A stretch of DNA of 64,000 nucleotides. Source: an uncultured Clostridium sp. GTDB lineage: Bacteria > Bacillota > Clostridia > TANB77 > CAG-508. The notes under the pieces were generated by a model. It worked only from the letters and a program-made list of their open reading frames with translations, did no database searches and was not told the DNA's origin. Below, in pieces: positions 8,404 through 17,473 of this stretch. The position numbers and the translations under genes were made by a program. Within the stretch, counting starts at the first letter, position 1. The number at the start of each line of letters is the position of its first letter. The DNA is taken from NCBI GenBank assembly GCA_930986425.1, contig CAKNJR010000001.1:248001-312000 (forward strand). Reading direction: 5' to 3'.

Positions 8404-8432
8404 TTGTAAAAATGCATATTTGATGGTAAAAT
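8404..8432 (+). promoter_or_regulatory. Promoter of serS
   Basis: TTGTAA, a 17-base spacer and TAAAAT. The leader of about 80 bases contains no T-box motif. Confidence 0.55.
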
Positions 8433-8519
8433 AGTTACATAATAATATCAGTTATAGTCTATAAAATTATATTACATTTTATATAATTTCATATTCTTGA
8501 CTGCATTTAGGAGGTATTT

Positions 8520-9800
8520 ATGATAGATATTAAATTTTTAAGAGAAAATCCTGATATTGTTAAAGAAAATATTAAGAAAAAGTTTCAGGATTACAAACTT
8601 CCTCTAGTAGACGAAGTTATCGAATTTGACAAAAAAAGCAGAGAAGCTACTTTAAAAGGTGATGAACTTAGAAGCAAACGTAACTCCTTAAGCAGTCAAA
8701 TTGGAATGCTTATGAAGAATGGAAAAAAAGATGAAGCAGAAAAAATAAAACTTGAAGTTCAAAATATAAATAAAGAATTAGAAGAAAATGAAAAATTAGA
8801 AGGTGAGTACAGTGAAGAAGTAAAATCTAGAATGATGAAAATTCCTAACATTATAGCAGATAGTGTTCCTATTGGCGAAGATGACACTCATAATGTTGAA
8901 ATTGAGAAGTTCGGTGAACCAGTTGTTCCAGATTATGAAATTCCTTACCATACAGATATTATGGAAAAGCTTAGTGGTATTGACTTAGACGCAGCTCGTC
9001 GTGTTGCTGGTAATGGCTTTTACTATCTAACAGGCAATATTGCAAGACTTCATTCAGCAGTACTTGCTTATGCTAGAGATTTTATGATAAATAAAGGTTT
9101 TACTTATTGCATCCCACCATTTATGATTCATGGAGATGTTGTAAGTGGAGTTATGTCTTTTGAAGAAATGGATGCAATGATGTACAAAATTGAAGGCGAA
9201 GATTTATACTTAATTGGTACAAGCGAGCATTCAATGATAGGAAAATTTAAAGGACAAATTTTAGATAAAAAAGATATGCCATATACTATGACATCATACT
9301 CTCCATGCTTTAGAAAAGAAAAAGGTGCACATGGTATTGAGGAACGTGGAATTTATCGTATACATCAATTTGAAAAACAAGAAATGATTGTTGTTTGCGA
9401 ACCGGAAGACAGCTGGAATTGGTATGACAAATTATGGTCATATACAGTTGAATTATTTAGAAGTATGGATATTCCGGTAAGAACTTTAGAATGTTGCAGT
9501 GGAGACTTAGCAGATTTAAAAGCTAAATCTTGCGATGTTGAAGCATGGTCTCCTAGACAAAAGAAATACTTTGAAGTTGGCAGTTGTTCAAACTTAACAG
9601 ACGCCCAAGCTCGTAGACTTGGAATACGTATAAAAGGTGAAAAAGGAAACTATTTTGCACACACTTTAAACAACACTGTTGTTGCCCCACCTAGAATGCT
9701 TATTGCACTTCTTGAAAACCACTATAATCCTGATGGAAGTGTTGATATTCCAGAAGTTTTATGGCCATATATGGGTGGAACAAAGAAATTAGTACCATAA
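8520..9800 (+). CDS. serS: Seryl-tRNA synthetase
   Basis: SerRS charges tRNA-Ser (and tRNA-Sec) with serine. The 426 residues show the MIDIKFLRENPD start, the long N-terminal coiled-coil arm that grips the tRNA variable arm (about residues 30-100, rich in K/E), and the class II core. Core blocks are GTSEHSMIGK, motif 2 FRKEKGAHGIEERGIYRIHQFEK and motif 3 NGT-equivalent TLNNTVVAPPRMLIALLENH. AGGAGG lies 7 bases before the ATG. engB follows after 23 bases, so the two are probably co-transcribed. Unlike thrS in this window, it has no visible T-box. Confidence 0.98.
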   Translation: MIDIKFLRENPDIVKENIKKKFQDYKLPLVDEVIEFDKKSREATLKGDELRSKRNSLSSQIGMLMKNGKKDEAEKIKLEVQNINKELEENEKLEGEYSEEVKSRMMKIPNIIADSVPIGEDDTHNVEIEKFGEPVVPDYEIPYHTDIMEKLSGIDLDAARRVAGNGFYYLTGNIARLHSAVLAYARDFMINKGFTYCIPPFMIHGDVVSGVMSFEEMDAMMYKIEGEDLYLIGTSEHSMIGKFKGQILDKKDMPYTMTSYSPCFRKEKGAHGIEERGIYRIHQFEKQEMIVVCEPEDSWNWYDKLWSYTVELFRSMDIPVRTLECCSGDLADLKAKSCDVEAWSPRQKKYFEVGSCSNLTDAQARRLGIRIKGEKGNYFAHTLNNTVVAPPRMLIALLENHYNPDGSVDIPEVLWPYMGGTKKLVP

Positions 9801-9823
9801 TTTTTTACAGAAAGGATTAAATT

Positions 9824-10414
9824 ATGATAATAAAAAATGCAGAATTTACAATATCTGCTACTAACCCTAAACAATATCCTAAAGATGATTTACCTCAAAT
9901 TGTATTAGTTGGTAAATCTAATGTAGGTAAATCTTCTTTTATTAATACTATGGTTAATCGTAAAAAATTAGCAAGGACTAGTAGTGAGCCTGGTAAAACA
10001 AGATTAATTAATTTCTATAAAGTTAATAATGAATTTTATTTTGTAGATCTACCCGGATATGGTTTTAGCAAAATGTCTAAAGCTCAACAAGTAGAAGTTG
10101 GCAATTTTATTGAAGAATATTTGCAAAAATCTCCAAACATTGCTTTAATTCTATTTCTTGTTGATATTAGACATAACCCAACTAGTAATGATAAATTAAT
10201 GTATGATTACATTATAAGTCAAAACCTGCCTTGCATAATCATTGCTAATAAAGCAGATAAAATCGCTGTGACAAAAGTTAATGATAATGTAAAAAATATT
10301 CAAGATAGCCTTAATCCTTTACATGATTTAAAGTTTATGCCTTTCTCTTCTGAAAGAAAAATTTATTCAGAAGATTTATGGAATGAAATTGCAAACACAT
10401 TAGATATAAAATAA
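9824..10414 (+). CDS. engB: Ribosome biogenesis GTP-binding protein EngB/YsxC
   Basis: EngB is an essential GTPase needed for assembly of the 50S subunit. In the 196 residues the G motifs are complete: P-loop GKSNVGKSS (30-38), switch I EPGKT (55-59), DLPGYG (75-80) and NKAD (142-145). An AAAGGA site precedes the ATG. It lies directly after serS and ends at a bidirectional terminator facing dapB. Confidence 0.96.
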   Translation: MIIKNAEFTISATNPKQYPKDDLPQIVLVGKSNVGKSSFINTMVNRKKLARTSSEPGKTRLINFYKVNNEFYFVDLPGYGFSKMSKAQQVEVGNFIEEYLQKSPNIALILFLVDIRHNPTSNDKLMYDYIISQNLPCIIIANKADKIAVTKVNDNVKNIQDSLNPLHDLKFMPFSSERKIYSEDLWNEIANTLDIK

Positions 10415-10434
10415 TATGAAAATATATAAATGCA

Positions 10435-10469
10435 AAAATCCTGAATCAGATTATGATTCAGGATTTTCT
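10435..10469. terminator. Bidirectional terminator between engB and dapB
   Basis: AAAATCCTGAATCA pairs perfectly with TGATTCAGGATTTT around a five-base loop, with A/T tracts on both sides, between convergent genes. Confidence 0.85.
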
Positions 10470-10475
10470 AATCAA

Positions 10476-11222
10476 TTATATTATATCATCCATCGTATAA
10501 TATCCATTTTCTTTATTTACAATATATTCTGCTCCTTTTAAAGCGCCTTCTGCAAATACTCCTCTAGAATAAGCTTTATGAGTTATTTCAAAACTTTCAT
10601 TTTCTCCAAAGAAGCAAACTGTATGCTCCCCTACTATATTTCCACCTCTAATTGAAGAAAAACCAATTTCATTCTTTTTACGTTTTTCTCTATTTTGGAA
10701 TCTATTAAAATTATATTCCTTAGAATTATTCAAGACATCATTAATACTATCTGCTAGAAGCAAAGCTGTTCCGCTAGGAGCATCTACTTTTCTATTATGA
10801 TGAGTTTCTACTATTTCGATATCTGTTTCACTTAAATTTTTTGCTACCTCTGCAACTATTTTTTTCATTAAGTTTATATCATAAGACATATTCGCAGATT
10901 GAAAAACTGGAATTGTTTTGCTATATTCTTTTATTTTTTGTCTTTCTTCTTCTGATAATCCAGTAGTTGCAATAACAATTGGAACTTTGTTATTTTTAGC
11001 ATATTCTAAAATTTGCATAGTTGCAACAGGTACAGAGAAATCTACTATTACATCTGGCTTTTCTTTTATATCACTTATATCTGTGTAAACAGGAAATATA
11101 TAATCCGCATTTTCCTCTTTATCTACCCCATTTAAAACTGCAAATTTCTCATTATTCTGTATTGCTTTTATTACTTCCTGTCCCATTTTTCCATTGCATC
11201 CATTAATTAATACTCTAATCAT
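10476..11222 (-). CDS. dapB: 4-hydroxy-tetrahydrodipicolinate reductase
   Basis: DapB reduces HTPA to tetrahydrodipicolinate with NAD(P)H in the lysine/diaminopimelate pathway, which feeds peptidoglycan and spore dipicolinate. The 248 residues have the Rossmann loop GCNGKMGQE (8-16) and the catalytic block THHNRKVDAPSGTAL. FSSIRGGNIVGEHTVCFFGE is also typical. No dapA, lysC or asd neighbours are present; it stands alone between engB and an HD-domain gene. An AAGGAAAG site precedes the ATG. Confidence 0.97.
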   Translation of the reverse strand: MIRVLINGCNGKMGQEVIKAIQNNEKFAVLNGVDKEENADYIFPVYTDISDIKEKPDVIVDFSVPVATMQILEYAKNNKVPIVIATTGLSEEERQKIKEYSKTIPVFQSANMSYDINLMKKIVAEVAKNLSETDIEIVETHHNRKVDAPSGTALLLADSINDVLNNSKEYNFNRFQNREKRKKNEIGFSSIRGGNIVGEHTVCFFGENESFEITHKAYSRGVFAEGALKGAEYIVNKENGYYTMDDII

Positions 11223-11243
11223 ATAAATTTTCTTTCCTTTTTG

Positions 11244-11903
11244 TTATATTATTTTTCTTAGGAATATTAGTCCAAAGAATATGTATGCATATCTAAATAA
11301 TTTTTTAGATTCAATTTTACTTCTATAATACTGTGCTGATTCTTGAAGAGCACTGTATTTATCTACTAAAGTTATAACAAATGATTCTTTGTATTTTGGA
11401 AGTGACAACGTTACTGGCCACATATGTTTCACTATTATGTCTTTTTCTTTGTCGTTTAAGTCATATAATTTAGACGCATTTTCTAATGCTATTTTAGGAT
11501 GTACAAATGCATGATATCCGTCTAAATTTAATTCTTTTTTGCTATTTCTCCAGTCATACAAGAACAAATCATGTAGCATTGCGCCTCTTGCCATTGATTT
11601 ATAATCCCATTTTAATTTTTTACATATTCTATAGCTTATGTATGATACATTTAAGCAATGTTCAAATGTGTTTATATCATAATGTTGTCTGTATTTTTTC
11701 ATCTCAGCAACAGTCTCATTATTGATTATGTCTTTGACTATTTGCATATATTCTTTATCATTTATTGCTTTTTCTAAGAAAAGTTTATTTTCGCCTATTG
11801 AATATTCATTTTCTTGGTTTATCACCATTTCTACATCATCAAATTTACTATATAAATTTGAGTTATCTTTTGCTCTGTATAATGATTTTAATTTTTCTTT
11901 CAT
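11244..11903 (-). CDS. HD-domain family phosphohydrolase
   Basis: The metal-binding HD motif pattern is present: His82 (FEHCLNVS), His111-Asp112 (AMLHDLFLYDW), further histidines at about 131-135 (GYHAFVHP) and His160 (IVKHMWP). Such proteins hydrolyse nucleotides or other phosphate esters; the substrate cannot be inferred. The N-terminal 75 residues are helical and unassigned, and the C-terminus ends in a hydrophobic stretch (YAYIFFGLIFLRKII) that may contact the membrane. It sits 21 bases upstream of dapB on the same strand. A GGAG site lies 8 bases before the ATG. Confidence 0.85.
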   Translation of the reverse strand: MKEKLKSLYRAKDNSNLYSKFDDVEMVINQENEYSIGENKLFLEKAINDKEYMQIVKDIINNETVAEMKKYRQHYDINTFEHCLNVSYISYRICKKLKWDYKSMARGAMLHDLFLYDWRNSKKELNLDGYHAFVHPKIALENASKLYDLNDKEKDIIVKHMWPVTLSLPKYKESFVITLVDKYSALQESAQYYRSKIESKKLFRYAYIFFGLIFLRKII

Positions 11904-11987
11904 TAAAATACTCCATTTATATTAACATTTTAGATAGCATTTTTATGCCATCTTTTCTGTCTCCCCTTAAAATATATTATATGCTGT

Positions 11988-12185
11988 TTAAGAGGTAATG
12001 TCAATATAAACAGCGTTAGCTTTCTTAGTTATCGCTTTTAATGCCTTTTCTCTAGGAAGAATAACCATTTTTCCACATTTAAGACATTTTAATTTATAAT
12101 CTACCCCGATTCTTGTTATTTCCCATTCTTTACTTCCACAAGGATGAGGCTTTTTAGTTCTTACAATATCTCCTATGTTATACAT
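11988..12185 (-). CDS. DUF951 family protein (YyzM-like)
   Basis: Starting at the ATG at 12185 (AAAGGGAG just upstream), the 65-residue protein begins MYNIGDIVRTKKPHPCGSKE. It carries the two halves of a probable zinc ribbon or nucleic-acid-binding fold: HPCG near the start and CLKCGKMV later, followed by LPREKALK. This is the DUF951 signature. The function is unknown; homologues often sit near ychF or rpsF. The longer frame from 12233 would add 16 residues without a ribosome site. Confidence 0.85.
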   Translation of the reverse strand: MYNIGDIVRTKKPHPCGSKEWEITRIGVDYKLKCLKCGKMVILPREKALKAITKKANAVYIDITS

Positions 12186-12256
12186 ATTCTCCCTTTCTAA
12201 AAAACTTTTTATTTGATCTTTTAACTTTTTCACATTTTAGTAATATCTCTAAGATA

Positions 12257-12922
12257 TTAATTATCTTTTGTGTATGTTCTAGATGGTCTAATATATTTTT
12301 TTAATTCCTCTATTTCTTTAGGTGTAGCAACATAGTTTGCTTTACTACCATCAATTAGTCTTCTTGCCCCGATTATTCTTTGGCCTATTGGAAAATCAGC
12401 ATCATATCCTTTCTCTACTAAACGATTTCTTCCTTCTTGACTAATTAATCCATCAAAAAATAGTCTTCCTAGAGTAATTCCTATATTTTTATTTCTTAAT
12501 TGTATTTGTAACTCTATTATACTTTTCCATTCATTTTTTATGTCTGAATCCAAAATTTCCATCACTTCAACTAACTCTTGCATCGCTGTCTTTTTTCCCC
12601 CTAAATAATCATTAAGCATCGACAATTGCTCTTCTGTACATTGTAGTTTTATTTTTCCAGCCATAAGTCTTTTCATATCATTAATATTTCTACCTATCTG
12701 ATATTCTGCTCTCAATTGTGGATATTTATTAAAAATAGTTTCAGGTAAATCTAAATCAGCAATTGTCGTCCATCTAGACTCTTTTCTTCCACCCATTTTT
12801 TGTGGAATTTTTCTTAAATTATATCCTTCACTATGCAAAGCAGCTGCAACATCAAGAAACTCTGATACTTTGCTTCTAGGTTCAACTTTAACTTTCAATC
12901 CGTCTAAAAAATCATTAGACAT
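12257..12922 (-). CDS. Unrecognised 221-residue protein with a duplicated helical motif
   Basis: No family is recognised with confidence. Two stretches look like copies of one motif: residues about 75-107 (IGRNINDMKRLMAGK then TEEQLSMLNDYLG) and about 176-210 (IGQRIIGARRLIDGSK then TPKEIEELKKYI). The pattern G-x-x-I-x-x-x-R-R-L-x-x-G followed by T-x-E...L resembles helicase-associated repeats, which are thought to bind nucleic acid, but no helicase is present. It is soluble and basic at both ends. The ATG has AAAGGA 11 bases upstream. It lies between a DUF951 gene and gltX, with the gltX terminator upstream of it, so it is likely transcribed alone. Confidence 0.6.
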   Translation of the reverse strand: MSNDFLDGLKVKVEPRSKVSEFLDVAAALHSEGYNLRKIPQKMGGRKESRWTTIADLDLPETIFNKYPQLRAEYQIGRNINDMKRLMAGKIKLQCTEEQLSMLNDYLGGKKTAMQELVEVMEILDSDIKNEWKSIIELQIQLRNKNIGITLGRLFFDGLISQEGRNRLVEKGYDADFPIGQRIIGARRLIDGSKANYVATPKEIEELKKYIRPSRTYTKDN

Positions 12923-12970
12923 TGTTCATTTTCCTTTCTCTCACTGCTTATTTTTTTCTGTTACTTTTAG

Positions 12971-13034
12971 AACAAAAGCGGGCTTTATTAAACTTTTTGT
13001 TTATTTAAAATCCTCATTGCCCGCGTCTTTGTTC
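12971..13034 (-). terminator. Terminator after gltX
   Basis: GCGGGC (12978-12983) pairs with GCCCGC (13019-13024), extended by ACAAA/TTTGT arms. On the minus strand it ends in CTTTTGTT. The 35-base loop is long. Confidence 0.5.
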
Positions 13035-13050
13035 GTACGCCAACTTTATC

Positions 13051-14682
13051 TTAAGCGATGAAATTTTTAAATCTTTTTTCGATTTCATCTTTTCCAAGTA
13101 CCTGCATAATTTCATACATATCTGGAGTATTTCTTCTACCTGTCAAAACAACTCTAATAACAGTACTTACATCTCCAACATGTCCTGCCCAATTTTCTGG
13201 ATTTGCCTTATATTCTTTAACTTCTCTAGCATAACCCAATTTTTCAGCTACATCTTTGATTTTATCAAACCAAACTTGCTTATCATCATTGTAATCATAA
13301 ACTTTAGAATATTCTTCTATTACTTTCTTAGCATCTTCGTCTGAAATTTTATCAAAGTCATAATTTGAAGGTTCTTCATACATATATATGATATTTTCTT
13401 TAACATCTGACCATTTTGATAAATCTTTTCTAGGCTTTTTGCTATTTTCTCTTTCTATTCCAAAAACTTTTAATGCATATTCTTTATTTTCAAGCATTTT
13501 AGCTAATTCTTTATCATATTGCTTTGCCCAAGTATTTACATAATCATAAACTTGTCTTGCTGAATATTTAGCAATAACATTTTTTGATACATCTAACAAT
13601 TTAACCATATCAAAAACTGCACCACTAACCCCCATTTTAGAAAGTTCAAACTTAAATTCAGACATATCTTTATCTGGATTTGCTCTTCTCCAACCCTCAA
13701 AACTTGAGTTTATAATATTCATTAAATATTCATTAACTGCATCACTTGGTATTCCTTCTTCATGATAATAATCAACAGCTGCTTCTGGATCTTTTCTTTT
13801 ACTAATTTTTCTCTTTTTGCCATCTTCCATTTTTAAAATATTTGGAACTTGAGCATATTTAGGTGGCTTAAATCCAAAAGCTTGGAATAATTCAATATGA
13901 AGTGGAGTTGATGAGATCCATTCTTCTCCACGAACAACTAAAGTAGTTCTCATTAAATGGTCATCAACAACATGTGCAAAATGATATACAGGAAGTCCAT
14001 CAGCTTTAATTAAAACAGCATCTTGGTCATTTTCCGGGAATTCTATATGTCCTCTTACACTGTCTTTAACTTTTATTTTTCTATCTTCTCTACCATTTGA
14101 ACGAAGTCTTATAACAAAGCTTTCACCATTTTTAATTCTTTCAATTGCCTCGTCAACTGGTAAATTTCTATATTTAGCCCATACTCCATAAAAACCTGTT
14201 CTTAAGCCTGCTGCCTCTTGCTTCTTTCTAATTTCTTCAATTTCTTCTGGAGTTGCAAAACATGGATAAGCTCTACCTTGTTCAATCAAATATTTAGCAA
14301 AAGCATCATATATTTCTTTTCTTTGACTTTGCTTATAAGGTCCATAATCTCCTCTACTTTCATTTTCAGAAATCATACCTTCATCTGGAACAAAATCAAA
14401 CTTCTTAAGAGCATCAATAATTTGTTCTACACCATTTTCTATTTTTCTTTTTTGGTCAGTATCTTCTATTCTTAAGAAAAATACTCCTCCTGTTTGCTTT
14501 GCTATTGCTCTATTAATAATACATTGGTACAATCCACCAATATGCACAAACCCTGTTGGACTTGGGGCAAACCTAGTAACCTCTGCTCCTTGAGGTAAAT
14601 TTCTTGGCTTGTACACTTCTTCATAATACTCTATACTCTTAGCATTTGGATATATAACATTTGCTAAATCCTTGTAATCCAT
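13051..14682 (-). CDS. gltX: Glutamate--tRNA ligase
   Basis: This class I synthetase charges tRNA-Glu (and tRNA-Gln where GatCAB is used). The 543 residues show the HIGH-type motif in RFAPSPTGFVHIGGLYQ and the KMSKS-type motif as KISKRKDP. The protein has an extra ~35-residue N-terminal lead (MDYKDLANVIYPNAK) before the motif, seen in some clostridial GluRS. The C-terminal helical anticodon domain is intact. GGAGG lies five bases before the ATG. It starts 15 bases after the RNase J stop, so rnj-gltX is an operon. Confidence 0.97.
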   Translation of the reverse strand: MDYKDLANVIYPNAKSIEYYEEVYKPRNLPQGAEVTRFAPSPTGFVHIGGLYQCIINRAIAKQTGGVFFLRIEDTDQKRKIENGVEQIIDALKKFDFVPDEGMISENESRGDYGPYKQSQRKEIYDAFAKYLIEQGRAYPCFATPEEIEEIRKKQEAAGLRTGFYGVWAKYRNLPVDEAIERIKNGESFVIRLRSNGREDRKIKVKDSVRGHIEFPENDQDAVLIKADGLPVYHFAHVVDDHLMRTTLVVRGEEWISSTPLHIELFQAFGFKPPKYAQVPNILKMEDGKKRKISKRKDPEAAVDYYHEEGIPSDAVNEYLMNIINSSFEGWRRANPDKDMSEFKFELSKMGVSGAVFDMVKLLDVSKNVIAKYSARQVYDYVNTWAKQYDKELAKMLENKEYALKVFGIERENSKKPRKDLSKWSDVKENIIYMYEEPSNYDFDKISDEDAKKVIEEYSKVYDYNDDKQVWFDKIKDVAEKLGYAREVKEYKANPENWAGHVGDVSTVIRVVLTGRRNTPDMYEIMQVLGKDEIEKRFKNFIA

Positions 14683-14697
14683 AATGACCTCCTTTTC

Positions 14698-16515
14698 CTA
14701 TGCTTCCATAATAATTGGTAAAATCATAGGGTTTCTCTTTGTTCTATCAAATACAAAATCTCTAACATCATCTTTTAATGTAGATTTAATTGTTGACCAA
14801 TCTCTAATATGATTATTTTCTAGTTCATGAATTTCTTCTCTTATGAATGATTTTACATCTTCCATTAAGTTTTCTGATTCACGTACATATACGAATCCTC
14901 TAGATATAACATCAGGACCAGCTACAATTTCCCCAGTTTGATTATCCATTGTCATAACTATTACTATTAATCCGTCTTGAGATAAATGTTGTCTATCCCT
15001 TAATACTATATTTCCAACATCACCTACGCCAAGTCCATCAACCATAACTCTTCCTGATGGTACTGTTCCGTTAAATTTAGCTTCATTTTCATTTAATTCT
15101 AAAACTCTACCATTGCCTGTTATGAAAATGTTGTCTTTTGGTATTCCCATTTCTATTGCTGTATCTCTATGTGCCATTAGTTGTCTATACTCACCATGTA
15201 CTGGCAAGAAATATTTTGGCCTTACTAATGCCATGATTAATTTTTGTTCTTCTTGGCAAGCGTGTCCAGACACGTGTACATCAGCTAGAGTGCTGTAAAC
15301 AACCTCTGCTCCTATTTTCATTAATTGGTCTATAACTTTTGATACCGATTTTTCATTTCCTGGGATTGGGTTTGCAGAAATAATTACTAAGTCATTTCCT
15401 GTAATAGTAACTTTTTTATGCTCTCCATTTGCCATTCTAGTTAATGCTGACATTGTCTCACCTTGGCTACCAGTAGTAATAATTACTAACTGTTCGTCTG
15501 TATAATTTTTTATCATATCTATATCGATAAATAAGTCATCTGGTGCATCAATGTAATTTAATTCTCTTGCTGCTTCTATCATATTTATCATACTTCTACC
15601 TGAAACGGCAATTTTTCTACCAAATTTAACAGCTGAATTAACTATTTGTTGAACTCTATGAACATTTGAAGCAAATGTTGCTACAACTATTCTCTTTTTG
15701 CATCCTTCAAATAAGTTATCAAAAACTGGACCAATAGATTTTTCAGACATTGTAAAACCTTTTCTTTCTGAGTTTGTACTATCTGAAAGTAGAGCTAAAA
15801 CTCCCCTATTTCCTATTTCAGCTATACGTCCTAAATCCATCTCTTGTCCATCTATTGGTGTATAGTCTACTTTAAAGTCACCTGTATGAATTACTGTTCC
15901 TACTGGTGTATGAATTGCAAGCATTACAGCATCTGGAATACTATGTGAACTTCTAATAAATTCTACTTGCATTTTACCAAAGTTTACAGTTTCACCTTGA
16001 TTTACTACATTTACCTTAACTTGATTTCTTATATGATGTTCTTCTAGCTTATGTTCAATTAGTTTAACAGTTAATCTAGTTGCATAAATAGGCATATTAA
16101 CTTGTTTTAAAACATATGGTATAGCACCTATATGGTCTTCGTGACCGTGTGTTATTACTAAACCTTTTATTTTATCTTTATTTTTTATTAAGTATGTTAC
16201 ATCTGGAATTACTAAGTCAACTCCAAGCATATCGTCCTCTGGGAACTCTAATCCACAGTCAACTAATACAATCTCATCTTCGTATTCAAATACTGTGATA
16301 TTTTTACCAATTTCATCAAGTCCACCTAAAGCAATTATTTTTAAATTGCTCTTTTTAAAAGCAAAATCTAATTTATTTGATTTCTTTGGATATTGCTTTT
16401 TATCATGTTTTGTTTCTTGTGTTTGCTTTTTATAAGCTCTTCTATAACCTTTCTTTTTTTCATTATTTTTTCTATCCGAAGCATTTTCAGATATTTCTTT
16501 TGTGTTATTTTCCAT
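14698..16515 (-). CDS. rnjA: Ribonuclease J
   Basis: RNase J is a metallo-beta-lactamase/beta-CASP nuclease with 5'-3' exonuclease and endonuclease activity that drives mRNA turnover in Firmicutes. The 605 residues carry the metal motif HGHEDH (123-128), further ligands around SHSIPDA and HTGDFKVD, and the beta-CASP block (SGRSM, TGSQGE, PIPGNE, HVSGHA). The first ~50 residues are a basic, low-complexity extension (KKKGYRRAYKK), common in clostridial versions and probably RNA-binding. It is the first gene of an operon with gltX. Its 5' region has a promoter-leader-terminator arrangement, described separately. Confidence 0.95.
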   Translation of the reverse strand: MENNTKEISENASDRKNNEKKKGYRRAYKKQTQETKHDKKQYPKKSNKLDFAFKKSNLKIIALGGLDEIGKNITVFEYEDEIVLVDCGLEFPEDDMLGVDLVIPDVTYLIKNKDKIKGLVITHGHEDHIGAIPYVLKQVNMPIYATRLTVKLIEHKLEEHHIRNQVKVNVVNQGETVNFGKMQVEFIRSSHSIPDAVMLAIHTPVGTVIHTGDFKVDYTPIDGQEMDLGRIAEIGNRGVLALLSDSTNSERKGFTMSEKSIGPVFDNLFEGCKKRIVVATFASNVHRVQQIVNSAVKFGRKIAVSGRSMINMIEAARELNYIDAPDDLFIDIDMIKNYTDEQLVIITTGSQGETMSALTRMANGEHKKVTITGNDLVIISANPIPGNEKSVSKVIDQLMKIGAEVVYSTLADVHVSGHACQEEQKLIMALVRPKYFLPVHGEYRQLMAHRDTAIEMGIPKDNIFITGNGRVLELNENEAKFNGTVPSGRVMVDGLGVGDVGNIVLRDRQHLSQDGLIVIVMTMDNQTGEIVAGPDVISRGFVYVRESENLMEDVKSFIREEIHELENNHIRDWSTIKSTLKDDVRDFVFDRTKRNPMILPIIMEA

Positions 16516-16645
16516 AAAATTATCTTCTCCTTCTATATTATATTTAGGCGATTTTGGTGCCTATCCCCCATGCAAATTCTCTTATTTGCATAATAATATC
16601 GTATAAAACCCAAAATTTTATACTTTAAAAAATTTAATTATACGT

Positions 16646-16680
16646 TCAAAAAAGATAGTTTTAGCATCTTAAACTATCTA
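16646..16680 (-). terminator. Hairpin terminator in the rnj upstream region
   Basis: AGATAGTTT (16653-16661) and AAACTATCT (16671-16679) pair perfectly. On the minus strand the hairpin is followed by TTTTTT. It lies 130 bases before the RNase J start codon and faces the same way. Confidence 0.7.
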
Positions 16681-16845
16681 ATTTTAAATTATATAGTCTC
16701 TTTAATATAATTTAAAATAATTCAAAATATTCAATTATCTCATTCTTTAAACATTATAAATAAATCTCTTCTTTATCTTACAGATGATATTTTATTACAT
16801 AGTCTGCCTTGCATTAAAATAGCATTTTCCATAAGATAACAACTG
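16648..16845 (-). ncRNA. Candidate small RNA or attenuated leader upstream of RNase J
   Basis: A near-perfect promoter and a hairpin terminator bound a region of about 198 bases. Inside, TTATCTTA (near the 5' end) pairs with TAAGATAA around an inner CAGA/TCTG hairpin. A 19-codon frame (MENAILMQGRLCNK...) exists but has no ribosome site. No other rnj promoter as good was seen between the terminator and the gene. The element may therefore be the rnj leader with premature termination, or an independent sRNA. No known RNA family was recognised. Confidence 0.45.
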
Positions 16846-16851
16846 TTTGTT

Positions 16852-16880
16852 ATTATACAATATTTTAATTTAAAAGTCAA
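16852..16880 (-). promoter_or_regulatory. Strong sigma-A promoter upstream of the rnj leader
   Basis: On the minus strand TTGACT (16880-16875), a 17-base spacer and TATAAT (16857-16852). Confidence 0.75.
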
Positions 16881-17063
16881 GTTTGTTTGTTTTATGTCAA
16901 CATAGTGTTGGAGTTTTTAGTAAATATTTTCATCATTATTCTATTTAAGTCTTTATGCATATTAGGTGAACCGCAGAAATAAATCTTTTAAAAAGTTCTA
17001 ATTAATTTTTCTCACGAATACAATTAAGCAAAAGTATTTCAAATTAGAAGGAGCAAAAGCTAT

Positions 17064-17327
17064 ATGAAAGGTGTTTCAATCGAAGAACGTGCAATAAATT
17101 TGGCACAATATATCATAGATTCAAAAGATACCGTAAGAGGAACTGCAAAGAAATTTGGAATATCCAAAAGTACTGTACATAAAGATGTATCAGAGCGTTT
17201 ACTTGAAATCAGTCCAACATTGGCATTTGAAGTAAGGAAAGTTCTAGATGAGAATAAAGCTGAAAGACATATTAGGGGTGGTATGGCTACAAAATTAAAA
17301 TATAGTCATTTGCATAAAAAAAATTAA
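17064..17327 (+). CDS. spoIIID: Sporulation transcriptional regulator SpoIIID
   Basis: SpoIIID is the small mother-cell DNA-binding protein that modulates the sigma-E regulon and prepares for sigma-K. The 87 residues contain the helix-turn-helix RGTAKKFGISKSTVHKDVSERL (about residues 25-46) and the conserved RGGMATKLKYSHLHK C-terminus with its basic tail. Its length is normal. AAGGAG lies before the ATG at the usual distance. The preceding 548-base gap holds the rnj leader on the other strand. A sigma-E promoter is expected but was not convincingly found. Confidence 0.97.
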   Translation: MKGVSIEERAINLAQYIIDSKDTVRGTAKKFGISKSTVHKDVSERLLEISPTLAFEVRKVLDENKAERHIRGGMATKLKYSHLHKKN

Positions 17328-17438
17328 AATTTTTTTCAACAAGATATTGCATTATTCGACAAAATATGATAAATTATTTGTAGCGGAATAAATTTACTAA
17401 AGTAAATTTAGGAAGCATTCCAAATACCAACTAATTCT

Positions 17439-17468
17439 GGAGATATTAGAAATAATATCTCCTTTTCC
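17439..17468. terminator. Terminator between spoIIID and the thioesterase gene
   Basis: GGAGATATTA and TAATATCTCC form a perfect 10-pair stem closed by a GAAA tetraloop, followed by TTTTCC. It serves the convergent genes on either side. Upstream, 17391-17410 holds a second A+T palindrome (AAATTTAC/GTAAATTT). Confidence 0.8.
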
Positions 17469-17473
17469 ATTTT

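Noticed and set aside
16780..16842. 19-codon frame (MENAILMQGRL...) in the rnj leader
   Set aside because: No ribosome-binding site, and it overlaps paired stems; kept only as part of the candidate RNA.
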